Notes: a model not told the origin generated them from the letters alone. Counted from the stretch's first letter, positions 9,595 through 18,513 are shown. The stretch is DNA of 64,000 bases from GCA-2720865 sp047630275 (GCA_047630275.1 JBLHVN010000001.1:1364001-1428000); one strand, 5' to 3'. Numbers and translations are program-made.

Positions 9595-11411
9595 GTGAGA
9601 AAAAGAAAAAAGCCAGTTTCCTTCACGCTGATGAACAAGATGAATCTGTTATTGATAAGCATAGGATAGGGGACCTTGCGGCTTTTCTCTCCCTTTTTAA
9701 GTTTGCAAAGGGGCATTACTTAAAGATCTCAATAGGCTTAGGCCTGATCTTCATAGGAGCCGCTACGGCCATTGTCTCTGCAAGGCTAACAGGATTTCTT
9801 GTTGATGACGGTCTTAAGGCGCGAAATATGGACATGGCAGTCAAGTTTGCCAGTTATATAATTCTCTGCGAGATCGTTCCCATATTCTTAGCCTGGCAAG
9901 GGCGGAAGCTGATTTCTTTTTCTACTTCTAAAACTATCTTTAATATTAGAACCAAGCTCTTTGACCATCTTCAAAAATTGCCTTTAAGTTTTTATGATAG
10001 GCAACCTCAAGGGCGTATTGTCACTCGCGTGACTCACGATGTAGAGGGAGTGGAGCAGTTCTTTTCAAATAGCCTAGGTCGCCTTATTCAATCAGCCGCT
10101 ACAGCGGGCATTGCCATGATGGCCATGATGTTAACCTATCCAAAGCTAGGGGGGATCTTAATCGCCTCCATGCTTCCGGCCATTCTTTTTATCTTTTTCA
10201 CAAGAGAGCTCGTTAGAAGAACAAACCGAAAGATGAGTTCAAAGTCTTCTCAATGCAATTCTAAATTAAGTGAATATTTAAACGGCATGGAAGTCATCCG
10301 CGCTTTTGGTATGGAAAAATGGGCCAATCAAAAATATGCCGATGCTGTTAACGAACACGAAAAATCTCAGCTTGCAGCGAATCAGCTTTTTTCTTGGTCA
10401 CGGCCTTTGATTAGTTTCTTATGCACTCTTCCCTTAGTAGGGCTTGTTTGGTTTGGTGGTAACGCCCTTATTGGTGGCAGTATCACGGTGGGGATCTTTG
10501 TCGCCTATATTAGGTATTGTGAACGATTCTTTATGCCTATCATGACCTTAGCCAGAGAGATTCATGTTATTCAACAGGCCTTTACTTCAGCGGAAAGAGT
10601 GGCAACTTTTATCAATCATGAAACAGAAGTTAAAGAACTTGGAAATGATGGCGACTTCAGAGGAAAGCCTGGCTCTATAGCTGGAAAAGTCGAATTCAAA
10701 GAAGTAGGGATGTACTATAACCCTGATCAATGGGTCCTAGAGGATCTAAGCTTTGATATCAAGGCCGGAGAGAAGATTGGACTCGTAGGAACTACGGGTT
10801 GTGGGAAAACCACGACAGTTTCCCTCTTATCAAGACTCTATGAATTTCAAAAAGGGGAGATCCTTTTAGATTCAAGATCTATTCGAGGTTATGAAAGAAA
10901 CTTTCTTAGAGAGCAAATTGGTTTTGTTTCTCAAGATGTCATCATCTTTCGTGGTTCACTGAAGCAAAACTTAACAACAGATGAAAGCCTTAGTGATGAA
11001 GTGATTATTGAATGCTGTAAGAACACTGGTCTCTATCAAGTCATGAAAGACACGGGGATTCATTTAAAGAGTGAAATCTTAGAAGGAGGCTCTAACCTCT
11101 CCATTGGTGAGCGGCAATTAGTGGCCCTTACAAGAGTGCTTGTTAGAAATCCTAGTATTTTAGTCTTAGATGAGGCCACGGCCAATATAGACCCAGGTTA
11201 TGAGGAGATCATTCATAACGCCGTAGAGAAGGCCATGGATGGGAGAACCTGCTTAATCATTGCCCATAGGTTAGATACCTTAAAGTCTTGTGATCAGATC
11301 TTTGTCTTTGATAAAGGAAGGCTAGTAGAAAAAGGAGCCGAAGCTGATCTTCAAGCACAGAAAGGGCACTTCTATCGACTGCAAAATGCCGATCAAACTC
11401 ATCAGGTATAA
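9591..11411 (+). CDS. ABC exporter half-transporter with canonical Walker B (subunit 2)
   Basis: 606 residues with a charged cytoplasmic N-terminus, six membrane helices, and an ATPase domain. Walker A is GTTGCGKTTT near residue 400. The signature motif is LSIGERQ instead of LSGGQ (near 503), while Walker B is canonical (LVLDEATANID) and the switch His is present (IAHRLD). The altered signature pairs across the dimer with the Asp-containing Walker B of the preceding subunit, so both defects fall in the same composite ATP site. This is the known logic of heterodimeric exporters. ATGA overlap with the partner gene. No regulator of the pair is obvious nearby. Confidence 0.9.
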   Translation: MSEKKKKASFLHADEQDESVIDKHRIGDLAAFLSLFKFAKGHYLKISIGLGLIFIGAATAIVSARLTGFLVDDGLKARNMDMAVKFASYIILCEIVPIFLAWQGRKLISFSTSKTIFNIRTKLFDHLQKLPLSFYDRQPQGRIVTRVTHDVEGVEQFFSNSLGRLIQSAATAGIAMMAMMLTYPKLGGILIASMLPAILFIFFTRELVRRTNRKMSSKSSQCNSKLSEYLNGMEVIRAFGMEKWANQKYADAVNEHEKSQLAANQLFSWSRPLISFLCTLPLVGLVWFGGNALIGGSITVGIFVAYIRYCERFFMPIMTLAREIHVIQQAFTSAERVATFINHETEVKELGNDGDFRGKPGSIAGKVEFKEVGMYYNPDQWVLEDLSFDIKAGEKIGLVGTTGCGKTTTVSLLSRLYEFQKGEILLDSRSIRGYERNFLREQIGFVSQDVIIFRGSLKQNLTTDESLSDEVIIECCKNTGLYQVMKDTGIHLKSEILEGGSNLSIGERQLVALTRVLVRNPSILVLDEATANIDPGYEEIIHNAVEKAMDGRTCLIIAHRLDTLKSCDQIFVFDKGRLVEKGAEADLQAQKGHFYRLQNADQTHQV

Positions 11412-11434
11412 ATCTTAATTTAAAAATTAACTTT

Positions 11435-11468
11435 ATTAATAACTATCCTATGTCGATAAGTTATTAAT
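11435..11468 (+). promoter_or_regulatory. Inverted repeat/hairpin covering the start codon of the histidine kinase gene
   Basis: Two perfect 10-base arms, ATTAATAACT (11435-11444) and AGTTATTAAT (11459-11468), are separated by 14 bases. Three more pairs (ATC with GAT) extend the stem past one bulged A. The right arm contains AT of the ATG at 11467. In RNA this would hide the start; in DNA it could be an operator. Confidence 0.5.
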
Positions 11469-12648
11469 GAATAAATTTTTAAGATCCATATTGGTTAAGA
11501 ACAACCTCATCGACAGTAGTGGGAATATCATCTCTGATGATGGAGATCATATCTTAAACTGTATTGGTGAAGCCTTAGACGCTCGGGAAAAAGAATTTGA
11601 TTCTTTGAATGCCGAAAAAGAGAAGCTAAAAGTAATCCTTGATACAACTCCTTGTACCATCTCTTGGCTTAATAAAGACATGACCTATGGGGGAGTTAAT
11701 AAGGCCCTAGCCGATTTAACGGAGCTAAAGACTGATGCGTTCAATGGAAAGACCATTGGCTTTTATACTGAAAATAAATACTTCTATAATTTCGCTGATA
11801 CCATGTTTCAAAGTAAGGCCCCTTCAATCTATCAAGAATTAAAAACAGAAATAGATGGAGATGAAAAACAATTCTGGGTAACCGGAAGTAAGTTTGATAA
11901 TGGCAACCAAGGCGTTGTGATTGGAATTGATATCACTGAACTTAATAATATGAGAGAACATGTCTCATTTAATGATAAACTTTCTCAACTAGGAGAGATG
12001 GTCGCAAGTATTATTCATGAGGTTAATAACCCCTTAACCTTGATTCGAATGCAGGGGCAAAGACTTGAATCCTTAGTTAAAAAAGGAGAGACAGAGAAGA
12101 TTGTAGCGGCCTCTAAAAAGATCGTTGAAACTTCAGATAAGATCTCTCAGATCATAAGAGGTGTTAAGTCTTACGTAAGAGGTGGAGAGCAAGACCCAAA
12201 ACAAGTGGTAAGCCTTAAAGAGGTTATCGCCGACGCTATTGTTATTTGTGAAGGTAAATTAAAAGAAAAACAAGTTTCTATTGAAATCAAAGACTCCCTA
12301 GACGTAAAAGTTAATATAAATGTTACTCAAATCTTTCAAGTTATCGTCAACCTCATTACTAATGGGGCAGATGCTATTGAAGACCGTGATGAAAAATGGA
12401 TGAACGTTGAATGGGAAGTCTTAGATGATAAGATTAAGATCAACTTTACTGACTCTGGTGAAGGCATACCTGAATCTGTGCAAAAGGGAATGTGGGATTC
12501 ATTCTTTACCACTAAAGGTGTTGGTAAAGGGACTGGGCTTGGGCTTAGTCTTTGCGCAAAGATAATCAATGACCATCAAGGTAAGATCTACGTCGACAAC
12601 TCATGCGCAAATACGAGATTTACTATTGAGTTGCCTCTTGAGTCCTAA
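11467..12648 (+). CDS. Cytoplasmic PAS-containing sensor histidine kinase (orphan)
   Basis: 393 residues without membrane helices. A PAS-like domain occupies about residues 50-160 (starting near LDTTPCTISWLNKD). It is followed by a HisKA domain with phospho-acceptor His184 in SIIHEVNNPL, then an HATPase domain with N-box NLITNGADAIED (about 295-306), G1 DSGEGIP and G2 GTGLGLSLC. It should autophosphorylate and pass phosphate to a response regulator, but none is adjacent. The first 45 residues are charged and look coiled-coil. There is no ribosome binding site; the start codon lies in a strong inverted repeat. The gene converges on and overlaps the 3' end of the DNA methylase gene by 26 bases. 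Confidence 0.88.
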   Translation: MNKFLRSILVKNNLIDSSGNIISDDGDHILNCIGEALDAREKEFDSLNAEKEKLKVILDTTPCTISWLNKDMTYGGVNKALADLTELKTDAFNGKTIGFYTENKYFYNFADTMFQSKAPSIYQELKTEIDGDEKQFWVTGSKFDNGNQGVVIGIDITELNNMREHVSFNDKLSQLGEMVASIIHEVNNPLTLIRMQGQRLESLVKKGETEKIVAASKKIVETSDKISQIIRGVKSYVRGGEQDPKQVVSLKEVIADAIVICEGKLKEKQVSIEIKDSLDVKVNINVTQIFQVIVNLITNGADAIEDRDEKWMNVEWEVLDDKIKINFTDSGEGIPESVQKGMWDSFFTTKGVGKGTGLGLSLCAKIINDHQGKIYVDNSCANTRFTIELPLES

Positions 12649-13816
12649 TTTCACTTTTTTTTAGATCCCGATAAACAAATGCCCGCTCTCGAATAGTCTT
12701 AATCGCTTGAACCGTTGTTTTCTTTTTGGAGATAGACTTTGTATTGCCCGCTTCTTTAACCATAGCACTAAGAGCACGACCAATGGCCTTACCTAAAAGT
12801 GGTGGGACCGCATTACCAATTTGCCTCCACTGGGCTGAGACGGGACCTGTGAATTCAAAGTTATTGGGGAAGCTTTGTAGAGCTGCCGCCTCTCTTTGAG
12901 TTAGGTATCTATTTTCAACGGGATGATAGTAACTATGCCTATGAGTCATGATAGTAGGGGAAGGTAACTTGCGATCAAGCCTTTGATACTTTGTTTGTCT
13001 AAAGCGGCCTTCTCTTATTGTTTGCCAATTAACTCCAAGCTTTAACCTAGGAGTCAGATAGGCCTTCTCATCTCGCTCATAACGAATTCCCTTTCCTTCA
13101 GGAATTCTCTTGAGCCTGGCTAAGTCTAACTTATTGCTAACTTGGGCCAAGTCTATGTCATGGTTTAAGAACTTTCCTGATTTTGTTTTTAACTTTTTAA
13201 GGGCATCTCCCACATTGACTGCTGGGATAAAACTGCGCCCAACAATTGTGTTATGACTTGGCTTTGGAAATGAGATGCTTGAGTTTAATTTACTTCCAAT
13301 AATAATGGTTCTTCTTCTTTTTTCAGGAACCCCATGCTGTTCGGCAGAGAGGACTTGAACACCCATATTATAACCCATGGATTCAAATTTATTAAAAACT
13401 GCTTTTAAGGTGTCTTCATTTTTCTTGGCCAATAATCCAGTTACATTTTCCATCACAACAAATGAAGGAGAAGTAAGCCTTACGACTCTTACAAATTGTA
13501 AAAAGAGTGAGTTTCTATCGTCATCTGGATTTCCTGTTCCGACTGTAGAAAAACCTTGGCAAGGGGGACCACCAACGACGACGTCAATATTATTTCCATC
13601 TAGCATCTCTAAGAGTTGTTTCTTTTTTAGTTGGTGAATATCACCACAGAAGACCTTAGCGTGCTTATGGTTTTTTTCGAAAGTGTTCATGGCATGTTGA
13701 TTGAAATCAACACCAAGAAGGCAACGGTGACCGGCCATTTCCATTCCACATGAAAAGCCTCCCGCACCTGCGAAAACGTCTATGAAATTAAGTCTGATTT
13801 TTTTATTTGTTGGCAT
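12623..13816 (-). CDS. DNA (cytosine-5-)-methyltransferase, orphan
   Basis: The protein transfers methyl from S-adenosylmethionine to cytosine C5 in a specific DNA sequence. The C5-methylase motifs appear in order: I, DVFAGAGGFSCG (13-24); IV, GGPPCQGFS (82-90) with catalytic Cys86; VI, MENV (122-125); VIII, PEKRRRTIIIG; then a target-recognition region; IX/X, QREAAALQSFP and GNAVPPLL. At 397 residues, with a basic C-terminal tail, it is full length. No endonuclease or Vsr gene is adjacent, so it is probably a solitary, epigenetic or protective methylase; the target site cannot be read from sequence. The 3' end overlaps the histidine kinase gene by 26 bases on the opposite strand. Confidence 0.92.
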   Translation of the reverse strand: MPTNKKIRLNFIDVFAGAGGFSCGMEMAGHRCLLGVDFNQHAMNTFEKNHKHAKVFCGDIHQLKKKQLLEMLDGNNIDVVVGGPPCQGFSTVGTGNPDDDRNSLFLQFVRVVRLTSPSFVVMENVTGLLAKKNEDTLKAVFNKFESMGYNMGVQVLSAEQHGVPEKRRRTIIIGSKLNSSISFPKPSHNTIVGRSFIPAVNVGDALKKLKTKSGKFLNHDIDLAQVSNKLDLARLKRIPEGKGIRYERDEKAYLTPRLKLGVNWQTIREGRFRQTKYQRLDRKLPSPTIMTHRHSYYHPVENRYLTQREAAALQSFPNNFEFTGPVSAQWRQIGNAVPPLLGKAIGRALSAMVKEAGNTKSISKKKTTVQAIKTIRERAFVYRDLKKSEIRTQEATQ

Positions 13817-13863
13817 GACTAATTATCAATTTTCAAAAGTGAAATTGTCAATTTTTAAAGACT

Positions 13864-14568
13864 TTAAGAGGCCTTTTTATTTTGATCAGAATCCACGTGA
13901 TTTGCGTTGACAATCTTCAAGAAGCCTTCCTCTTCGGGGGCTTCGCTCTTTTGCATCTTTATCACGGTTCCTTGGAATCCATTATTAAAATGATTAACCT
14001 GAAAAGAATTAAGCTCATCTCTAAAAATAGTCTTGGTAAAATGCGCTGACCAGCTGGCCTTAAAGCGTGTGTTGACCACGACAATTTGCCCTGAAGTGGC
14101 TGACTTATAAACTAAGGCAGAGATAAAAAGGGCCAGGCTCTCTTTACCGAGAAATTTTTCAGGGTCTTCTAAAAAAAGAAAATCACTCTTTTGAAGAAGG
14201 GCCTTAACCAGGGCCGCAAGCTTTCTTGTTTCATCATCAACATCTTTTGGTTTTGATGCCTTTAATCTAATAGAGTCGCAAAGCCTTTTTAAATGGGGGT
14301 TTCCGCTCTTTTTTAAAACGATCTCGAGTTGTTTTTCCCGCTCAAAAGTCTCGTTACAATCGACGTGTAAAAGAAGGTTATCTTCAAGGCTTAGGTTTTC
14401 TATTAAAGGGCCCCCGGCCTCTACATGAGAGAAGCGAAACGGTCTTGGGTATCCGTAGTGGCTTAAGAAACCAATAAAGTCCTTAAGCTGACTGAATTTA
14501 CAAGAATGTCCCTGGCCATTATCAAAGAGGGCAAGGTCCATTTTCTCCAAGGGTAACTTCTTTTTCAT
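13864..14568 (-). CDS. Degenerate ABC-ATPase-like protein without Walker A
   Basis: I do not recognise a named family. The second half reads like the C-terminal half of an ABC ATPase: ENLSLEDNLLL resembles the region after the Q-loop, and ALVKALLQKSDFLFLEDPEKFL resembles the helix after the signature followed by Walker B (FLFLEDP), then a conserved-looking strand GQIVVVNTR in the switch position. No GxxGxGKS Walker A is present, nor LSGGQ, so ATP hydrolysis is unlikely. Start is uncertain: ATG at 14568, ATG at 14643 or TTG at 14658 all fit, none with a good ribosome binding site. It lies 48 bases upstream of the methylase in the same direction and divergent from the MnmA paralogue. Possibly a relic or a regulatory subunit. 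Confidence 0.6.
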   Translation of the reverse strand: MKKKLPLEKMDLALFDNGQGHSCKFSQLKDFIGFLSHYGYPRPFRFSHVEAGGPLIENLSLEDNLLLHVDCNETFEREKQLEIVLKKSGNPHLKRLCDSIRLKASKPKDVDDETRKLAALVKALLQKSDFLFLEDPEKFLGKESLALFISALVYKSATSGQIVVVNTRFKASWSAHFTKTIFRDELNSFQVNHFNNGFQGTVIKMQKSEAPEEEGFLKIVNANHVDSDQNKKAS

Positions 14569-14719
14569 ACAAAGCTTATCGGATGCGGGGTTGAGAATAT
14601 TAAGGGCTAAATACCTGAAATAATGAGGAAAAATCTGCCTCATGGGGGGAGCCTGCAAAGGAGGTCTTGCCTGTTATAATAAGGTAAACAACCAATTAGA
14701 TAGGAATATCGAAGTTAGT

Positions 14720-15991
14720 ATGACTAAAACCCTCAAACAAGAAACAGTACTTGTTGGCATGACCGGAAGGATAGATTCCACCGTGGCCGCCTACCTTCTA
14801 AAAAAGCAGGGAATGAATGTCATAGGTATTGGAATCCTCTTTAATGAAATAGATGAGACTCCTCCTAGAGACCCCAAGACTGGAGAGTTAATAAAGCCTT
14901 TTGGTGTTCACTTTATCAACGATCTTCAAAGAGTGAAGGGCGTCTGTGATGAATTAGAGATCCCTTTTTATGGTGTTCATGCCGTTGATAGGTATAAAGC
15001 AGCGGTCTTAGACAATATTGTGGCCGCCCGTTTAGGAGGAAGCACCTTTTCCCCTTATATCTTTTCTACTAGGTTGATCTTAGAGATCCTTGGGGAGAAG
15101 ATGTCTGCCTTAGGGGCGACTCAAATCGCCACGGGAAATTATGCCAAGGTAAGCATTAATCCAAGTACAGGGGCCATCGGTGTCTCTCAAAGCAATGATC
15201 TTGAAAATGATGAAAGCTTTCAATTGGCCAAGATCAGCCCTCGTAATGCAGCTTCTTTAAACCTTCCCTTGTCCGAAATGAGAAGAAAAGAAGTTGTAAA
15301 GATCTATGACTCACTTCATTTGACCAATCTTGTGGAGAGCACTGAATTAAAAGGGGATAAGGCCACTGAATTTCTTCTCATGGAAGACCCTAGGCTTGAA
15401 GAGGTTGTTGTTGCAAATAGCTCTGAGGACCTAAGGCGAGAAGGATCACTAATCAATCACTTTGAAGATACAACGATTTGCGAACACGAAGGCATCCACC
15501 GCTTTTTTATTGGGCAAACTAAAGTTAAAACAAAGAACTCCGCAGCGATTGATCAAAAATTACAAGTGGTAAAGATTGATCCTACTAGGGGAAATGTCTA
15601 TATAGGGTCAGCGGAAAAGCTTAAATTTAGCTTCTGTGAAGTTAAGAGTTTTGCCACAGGGAAGGATAGAGATTATTCAATCCCTCTTGATGCCTATGTT
15701 AAGTTTAGACCTGATCTGCAAAAGGTCCCTTGTGATATCTACTTAGGAAATAATGAATCTGCTCGTATTGAATTTAAAAATGAACAAAAAGGGCAGCTTG
15801 TAAAAGGTCAATATATAGTGATTTATGACCGTGACGGAGAAGGGGCTAAAGTTATAGGCGCTGGGATTGTAAACCGTAGTGGTTTTTATGATGAGTTAGG
15901 AAAGCAACGAGAGTACCCGCTTACTCGGGACGAAATAACGGAAAATGCAGACGATGATAAACAAGTTTCTAAAACAATTTTCAAGTTTTAA
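14720..15991 (+). CDS. Catalytically degenerate MnmA (tRNA 2-thiouridylase) paralogue
   Basis: The whole length aligns by eye with MnmA, including the C-terminal beta-barrel (GIHRFFIGQTK for GIHFYTIGQRK; VKGQYIVIYDRDGEGAKVIG). The catalytic elements are changed: the PP-loop SGGVDSS is TGRIDST (15-21), the segment around the first catalytic Cys (TPNPDILCNREI in the true MnmA at 17152) is TFSPYIFSTRLI (109-120) with Ser116 in the Cys position, and the second Cys motif (STGICFIGER) is absent. It therefore should not thiolate tRNA, but the frame is intact over 423 residues, so it is under selection for something else, perhaps tRNA binding. ATG at 14720 is chosen because it gives the MnmA N-terminus. 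A TATAAT lies at 14675-14680. Confidence 0.8.
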   Translation: MTKTLKQETVLVGMTGRIDSTVAAYLLKKQGMNVIGIGILFNEIDETPPRDPKTGELIKPFGVHFINDLQRVKGVCDELEIPFYGVHAVDRYKAAVLDNIVAARLGGSTFSPYIFSTRLILEILGEKMSALGATQIATGNYAKVSINPSTGAIGVSQSNDLENDESFQLAKISPRNAASLNLPLSEMRRKEVVKIYDSLHLTNLVESTELKGDKATEFLLMEDPRLEEVVVANSSEDLRREGSLINHFEDTTICEHEGIHRFFIGQTKVKTKNSAAIDQKLQVVKIDPTRGNVYIGSAEKLKFSFCEVKSFATGKDRDYSIPLDAYVKFRPDLQKVPCDIYLGNNESARIEFKNEQKGQLVKGQYIVIYDRDGEGAKVIGAGIVNRSGFYDELGKQREYPLTRDEITENADDDKQVSKTIFKF

Positions 15992-15992
15992 G

Positions 15993-17129
15993 ATGAAAAA
16001 AAGATCACTCCTTCTTTTACTTTTTATCTTTAGTGCAGAGGCCATTGAGTTGCCTAAGAACCTACGCACCCCAAAGTCAAAGTCCCATTTGAAGATGATC
16101 CTAAAAAGAATGAAGAAAAAGGAAATGGAAACTAAGCTCCGTGACTTTGTTAAGTGCTGCCGCCCTTCAAGGATAGTGGGCTCTAGCGGCCATAAAGACG
16201 TGGTTCCTTTTTTAATCAATCAAGTTAAAAAAGCTGATACTAAGAATACTGGGATTCTCATCGTTGATCAGTTCAAGCCAGATGTTCTTCATGCTATGGA
16301 GCTTTATCAAGAAGACTTCAAGCGTAAAATCGAAGGGAAGTATCCACCGACAGATCCACAGTATAAAAAATGGAAAGAATTCACCGATTCGATGGTTAAG
16401 GCCTTAAGTGAGAATCAAAATACTTTTGGCAAGAATATTATCTGGGAAAAAAAGGGTTATATAGATCCAAACTCAGTCATCACCATCGGCGCACACTTTG
16501 ATACCATCTCTCATGATAAAAAATTCAAAAAAGTCTTAAAAACTAACCATCAGCCAGGAGCGGATGATAACGGAACCGGTGTTGCCATTCTACTAGGCCT
16601 TATTGAAGTCTTATCAGAAGTAGACCTACCAAAGACAGTTAGGGTTGTTTTCTTTGACTATGAAGAGATGGGTTTTCTTGGAAGCCGAGCTTATATAAAG
16701 AAATACAAAGATCAAATGAAGAAGCAAAAATTTGCAGGCTATATTAACCTTGAGATGCTCGGTCATGATTCAAAGAGGCTTGATAAGAAAAAGCGTCTTG
16801 GTAATTTTAAGGCCTATATCAGAACTCCAGAAAACAGTGGTCACTCCCTAGATAAGAGCTTTTATAAAAGATTAGACCAAGGGGGCTCTGAGATGACTTC
16901 AAAGGTTAAGTTTGAATTAGATCCAAATGGCTTTGATTCTTCTGATCATATAAATTTTTGGGCAGAGGGGCATGCTGCTGTCACCTTTACTCAGAACTGG
17001 GAAGAGGATTTAAACCCCCGCTATCACACGAAAAACGACTTTGTTGAAACCCTAAACCTAAAAACTTGGTTTGCCTCTTATCAGTATATTACTGGGGCAG
17101 TTCTTTCTTGGGCCTTCGACATTCTCTAA
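15993..17129 (+). CDS. Exported M28-family zinc aminopeptidase-like protein
   Basis: Starting at the ATG at 15993, the protein has a short signal peptide (KKRSLLLLLFIFSAEA), supporting this start over an upstream ATG at 15945 inside the previous gene. M28 metal and catalytic motifs follow in order: GAHFDT (zinc His), PGADDNGTG (bridging Asp), FFDYEEMGFLGS (catalytic and zinc Glu), SSDHINFW and YHTKNDF (last zinc His). The family cleaves N-terminal amino acids from peptides. Secretion fits digestion of external or prey-derived protein, which is inference. It begins one base after the stop of the MnmA paralogue and precedes mnmA by 22 bases, so the three genes may be one transcript. Confidence 0.87.
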   Translation: MKKRSLLLLLFIFSAEAIELPKNLRTPKSKSHLKMILKRMKKKEMETKLRDFVKCCRPSRIVGSSGHKDVVPFLINQVKKADTKNTGILIVDQFKPDVLHAMELYQEDFKRKIEGKYPPTDPQYKKWKEFTDSMVKALSENQNTFGKNIIWEKKGYIDPNSVITIGAHFDTISHDKKFKKVLKTNHQPGADDNGTGVAILLGLIEVLSEVDLPKTVRVVFFDYEEMGFLGSRAYIKKYKDQMKKQKFAGYINLEMLGHDSKRLDKKKRLGNFKAYIRTPENSGHSLDKSFYKRLDQGGSEMTSKVKFELDPNGFDSSDHINFWAEGHAAVTFTQNWEEDLNPRYHTKNDFVETLNLKTWFASYQYITGAVLSWAFDIL

Positions 17130-17151
17130 AAATTCAGGTAAATCAAGCTTT

Positions 17152-18327
17152 ATGGACAAGCTAACCAAAGCCAAGATTGCAGGGAAAAACCCTGAGGACC
17201 TCACTATTGTAGTGGGAATGAGCGGTGGCGTGGACTCCTCAGTGACGGCGGCCCTTCTTAAAGAGTGGGGCTTCAATGTCATTGGTCTATTTATGAAGAA
17301 CTGGGAAGAAGAGGATGAAAATGGTGTTTGCCAGGCCTCTCTTGAATATGAGGATGTCATCTCCGTTTGTGAGAAGCTCGACATTCCCTATTACTCTGTA
17401 GAATTTATTAATGAATACCGGGACAATGTATTCTCACATTTCGTAGAAGAGTATAAAGCGGGGCATACCCCAAATCCTGATATTCTTTGTAATAGGGAGA
17501 TCAAGTTTAAGGTCTTCTTTGATAAGGCCATGGAGCTTGGGGCTGATTATATGGCCACTGGTCATTACTGCCAGAGTGCTTTTGTTCAAGGAGAAAATAG
17601 GCTTATTAAAGGCCTTGATTCTAACAAAGACCAAAGCTATTTCCTGTACACTAATAAAGATAAGATCTTAGAAAAAGTCCTCTTTCCCATTGGGGGAATG
17701 GAGAAATCTGAAGTTAGGGACGTGGCCATAAAGTATGATCTTTCAACAGCGACTAAAAAAGATTCAACGGGAATTTGCTTCATTGGAGAGAGAAACTTTA
17801 AGAACTTTCTTTCAAATTATATAGATTTTGAAGAAGGGGACTTTGTCACTCTTGAAGGTGAAGTAGTGGGAACCCACTCTGGGCTCTCGTTTTATACCTT
17901 AGGACAAAGAAAGGGCCTAGGTCTTGGTGGACCTGGAGAGCCTTGGTACGTGGTTCAAAAGGATAATAAAGAAAATGCCGTCATCGTAGAAAGAGGTGAG
18001 TTTCATCCTGCTATGTATTGTGATGAGTTAACTGCCACTGAGCCTTCTTGGGTTAGTGGTGCTTTTCATTTTGATTTGCCAATGAAATGTTTTGCAAAGG
18101 TTCGCTACCGTCAAAAAGATCAAGAATGTGTGATTGAGTCTATTGTTGATGGAGAGTTAAGAGTTAGTTTTAAAAACCCTCAAAGGGCCGTGACCCCAAG
18201 GCAAAGTATTGTCTTTTATACAGAAATTGAAGGGCATTCAGTTTGTTTAGGAGGAGCTTTAATAAAAGAGCCAGGGCCTTCTTATTATGAGAGGGGTCTT
18301 GAACTACCAAAGGGACGGATCGTTTAG
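17152..18327 (+). CDS. mnmA: tRNA-specific 2-thiouridylase MnmA
   Basis: Makes the 2-thio group of mnm5s2U34 in Lys, Glu and Gln tRNAs, using ATP and sulfur relayed by IscS or Tus proteins. All hallmarks are intact: PP-loop SGGVDSS (24-30), catalytic Cys113 in HTPNPDILCNREIKF, partner Cys209 in DSTGICFIGER, and the C-terminal barrel with LGQRKGLGLGG. 391 residues is normal. ATG 17152 is chosen over an in-frame upstream start at 17071 because the latter lies in the preceding gene and adds non-homologous residues; AGGTAA lies a little upstream. The last 24 bases overlap a convergent small gene. This copy explains how the neighbouring paralogue could lose its catalytic residues. Confidence 0.95.
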   Translation: MDKLTKAKIAGKNPEDLTIVVGMSGGVDSSVTAALLKEWGFNVIGLFMKNWEEEDENGVCQASLEYEDVISVCEKLDIPYYSVEFINEYRDNVFSHFVEEYKAGHTPNPDILCNREIKFKVFFDKAMELGADYMATGHYCQSAFVQGENRLIKGLDSNKDQSYFLYTNKDKILEKVLFPIGGMEKSEVRDVAIKYDLSTATKKDSTGICFIGERNFKNFLSNYIDFEEGDFVTLEGEVVGTHSGLSFYTLGQRKGLGLGGPGEPWYVVQKDNKENAVIVERGEFHPAMYCDELTATEPSWVSGAFHFDLPMKCFAKVRYRQKDQECVIESIVDGELRVSFKNPQRAVTPRQSIVFYTEIEGHSVCLGGALIKEPGPSYYERGLELPKGRIV

Positions 18328-18513
18328 ATCGAGACCTTTTTTCTTCCTAGGTCCCTTTTCTTCAAAGGCCATACAGGATCTTCCTGTTTCATCTTTTACC
18401 AGCATTGAAGGCATCTTATGGCTTTGGAATGAAAACTTACGGCAGCCCCTCGGTCTTTGAGGGTCATAAGTGACAAAATAATGAACGCATTTCATGCATC
18501 TTGGTTCATCCAT
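18304..18513 (-). CDS. Conserved small four-cysteine protein, probable metal-binding
   Basis: 69 residues from the ATG at 18513 (frame is open to 18570, but residues before MDEPRCMKC look random). The pattern RCMKCVHYFVTYDP, then GCRKFSFQSHKMPS and SCMAF gives C-x2-C plus two further Cys, as in a widespread small proteobacterial protein of unknown function whose members read C..C.hyf.T.dp..p.gC..f.f.s...Ps..v....g..C..f. The Cys set could bind zinc or a cluster. The C-terminus is basic (GPRKKKGLD). The 3' end overlaps mnmA by 24 bases on the opposite strand. Function unknown. Confidence 0.7.
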   Translation of the reverse strand: MDEPRCMKCVHYFVTYDPQRPRGCRKFSFQSHKMPSMLVKDETGRSCMAFEEKGPRKKKGLDLNDPSLW

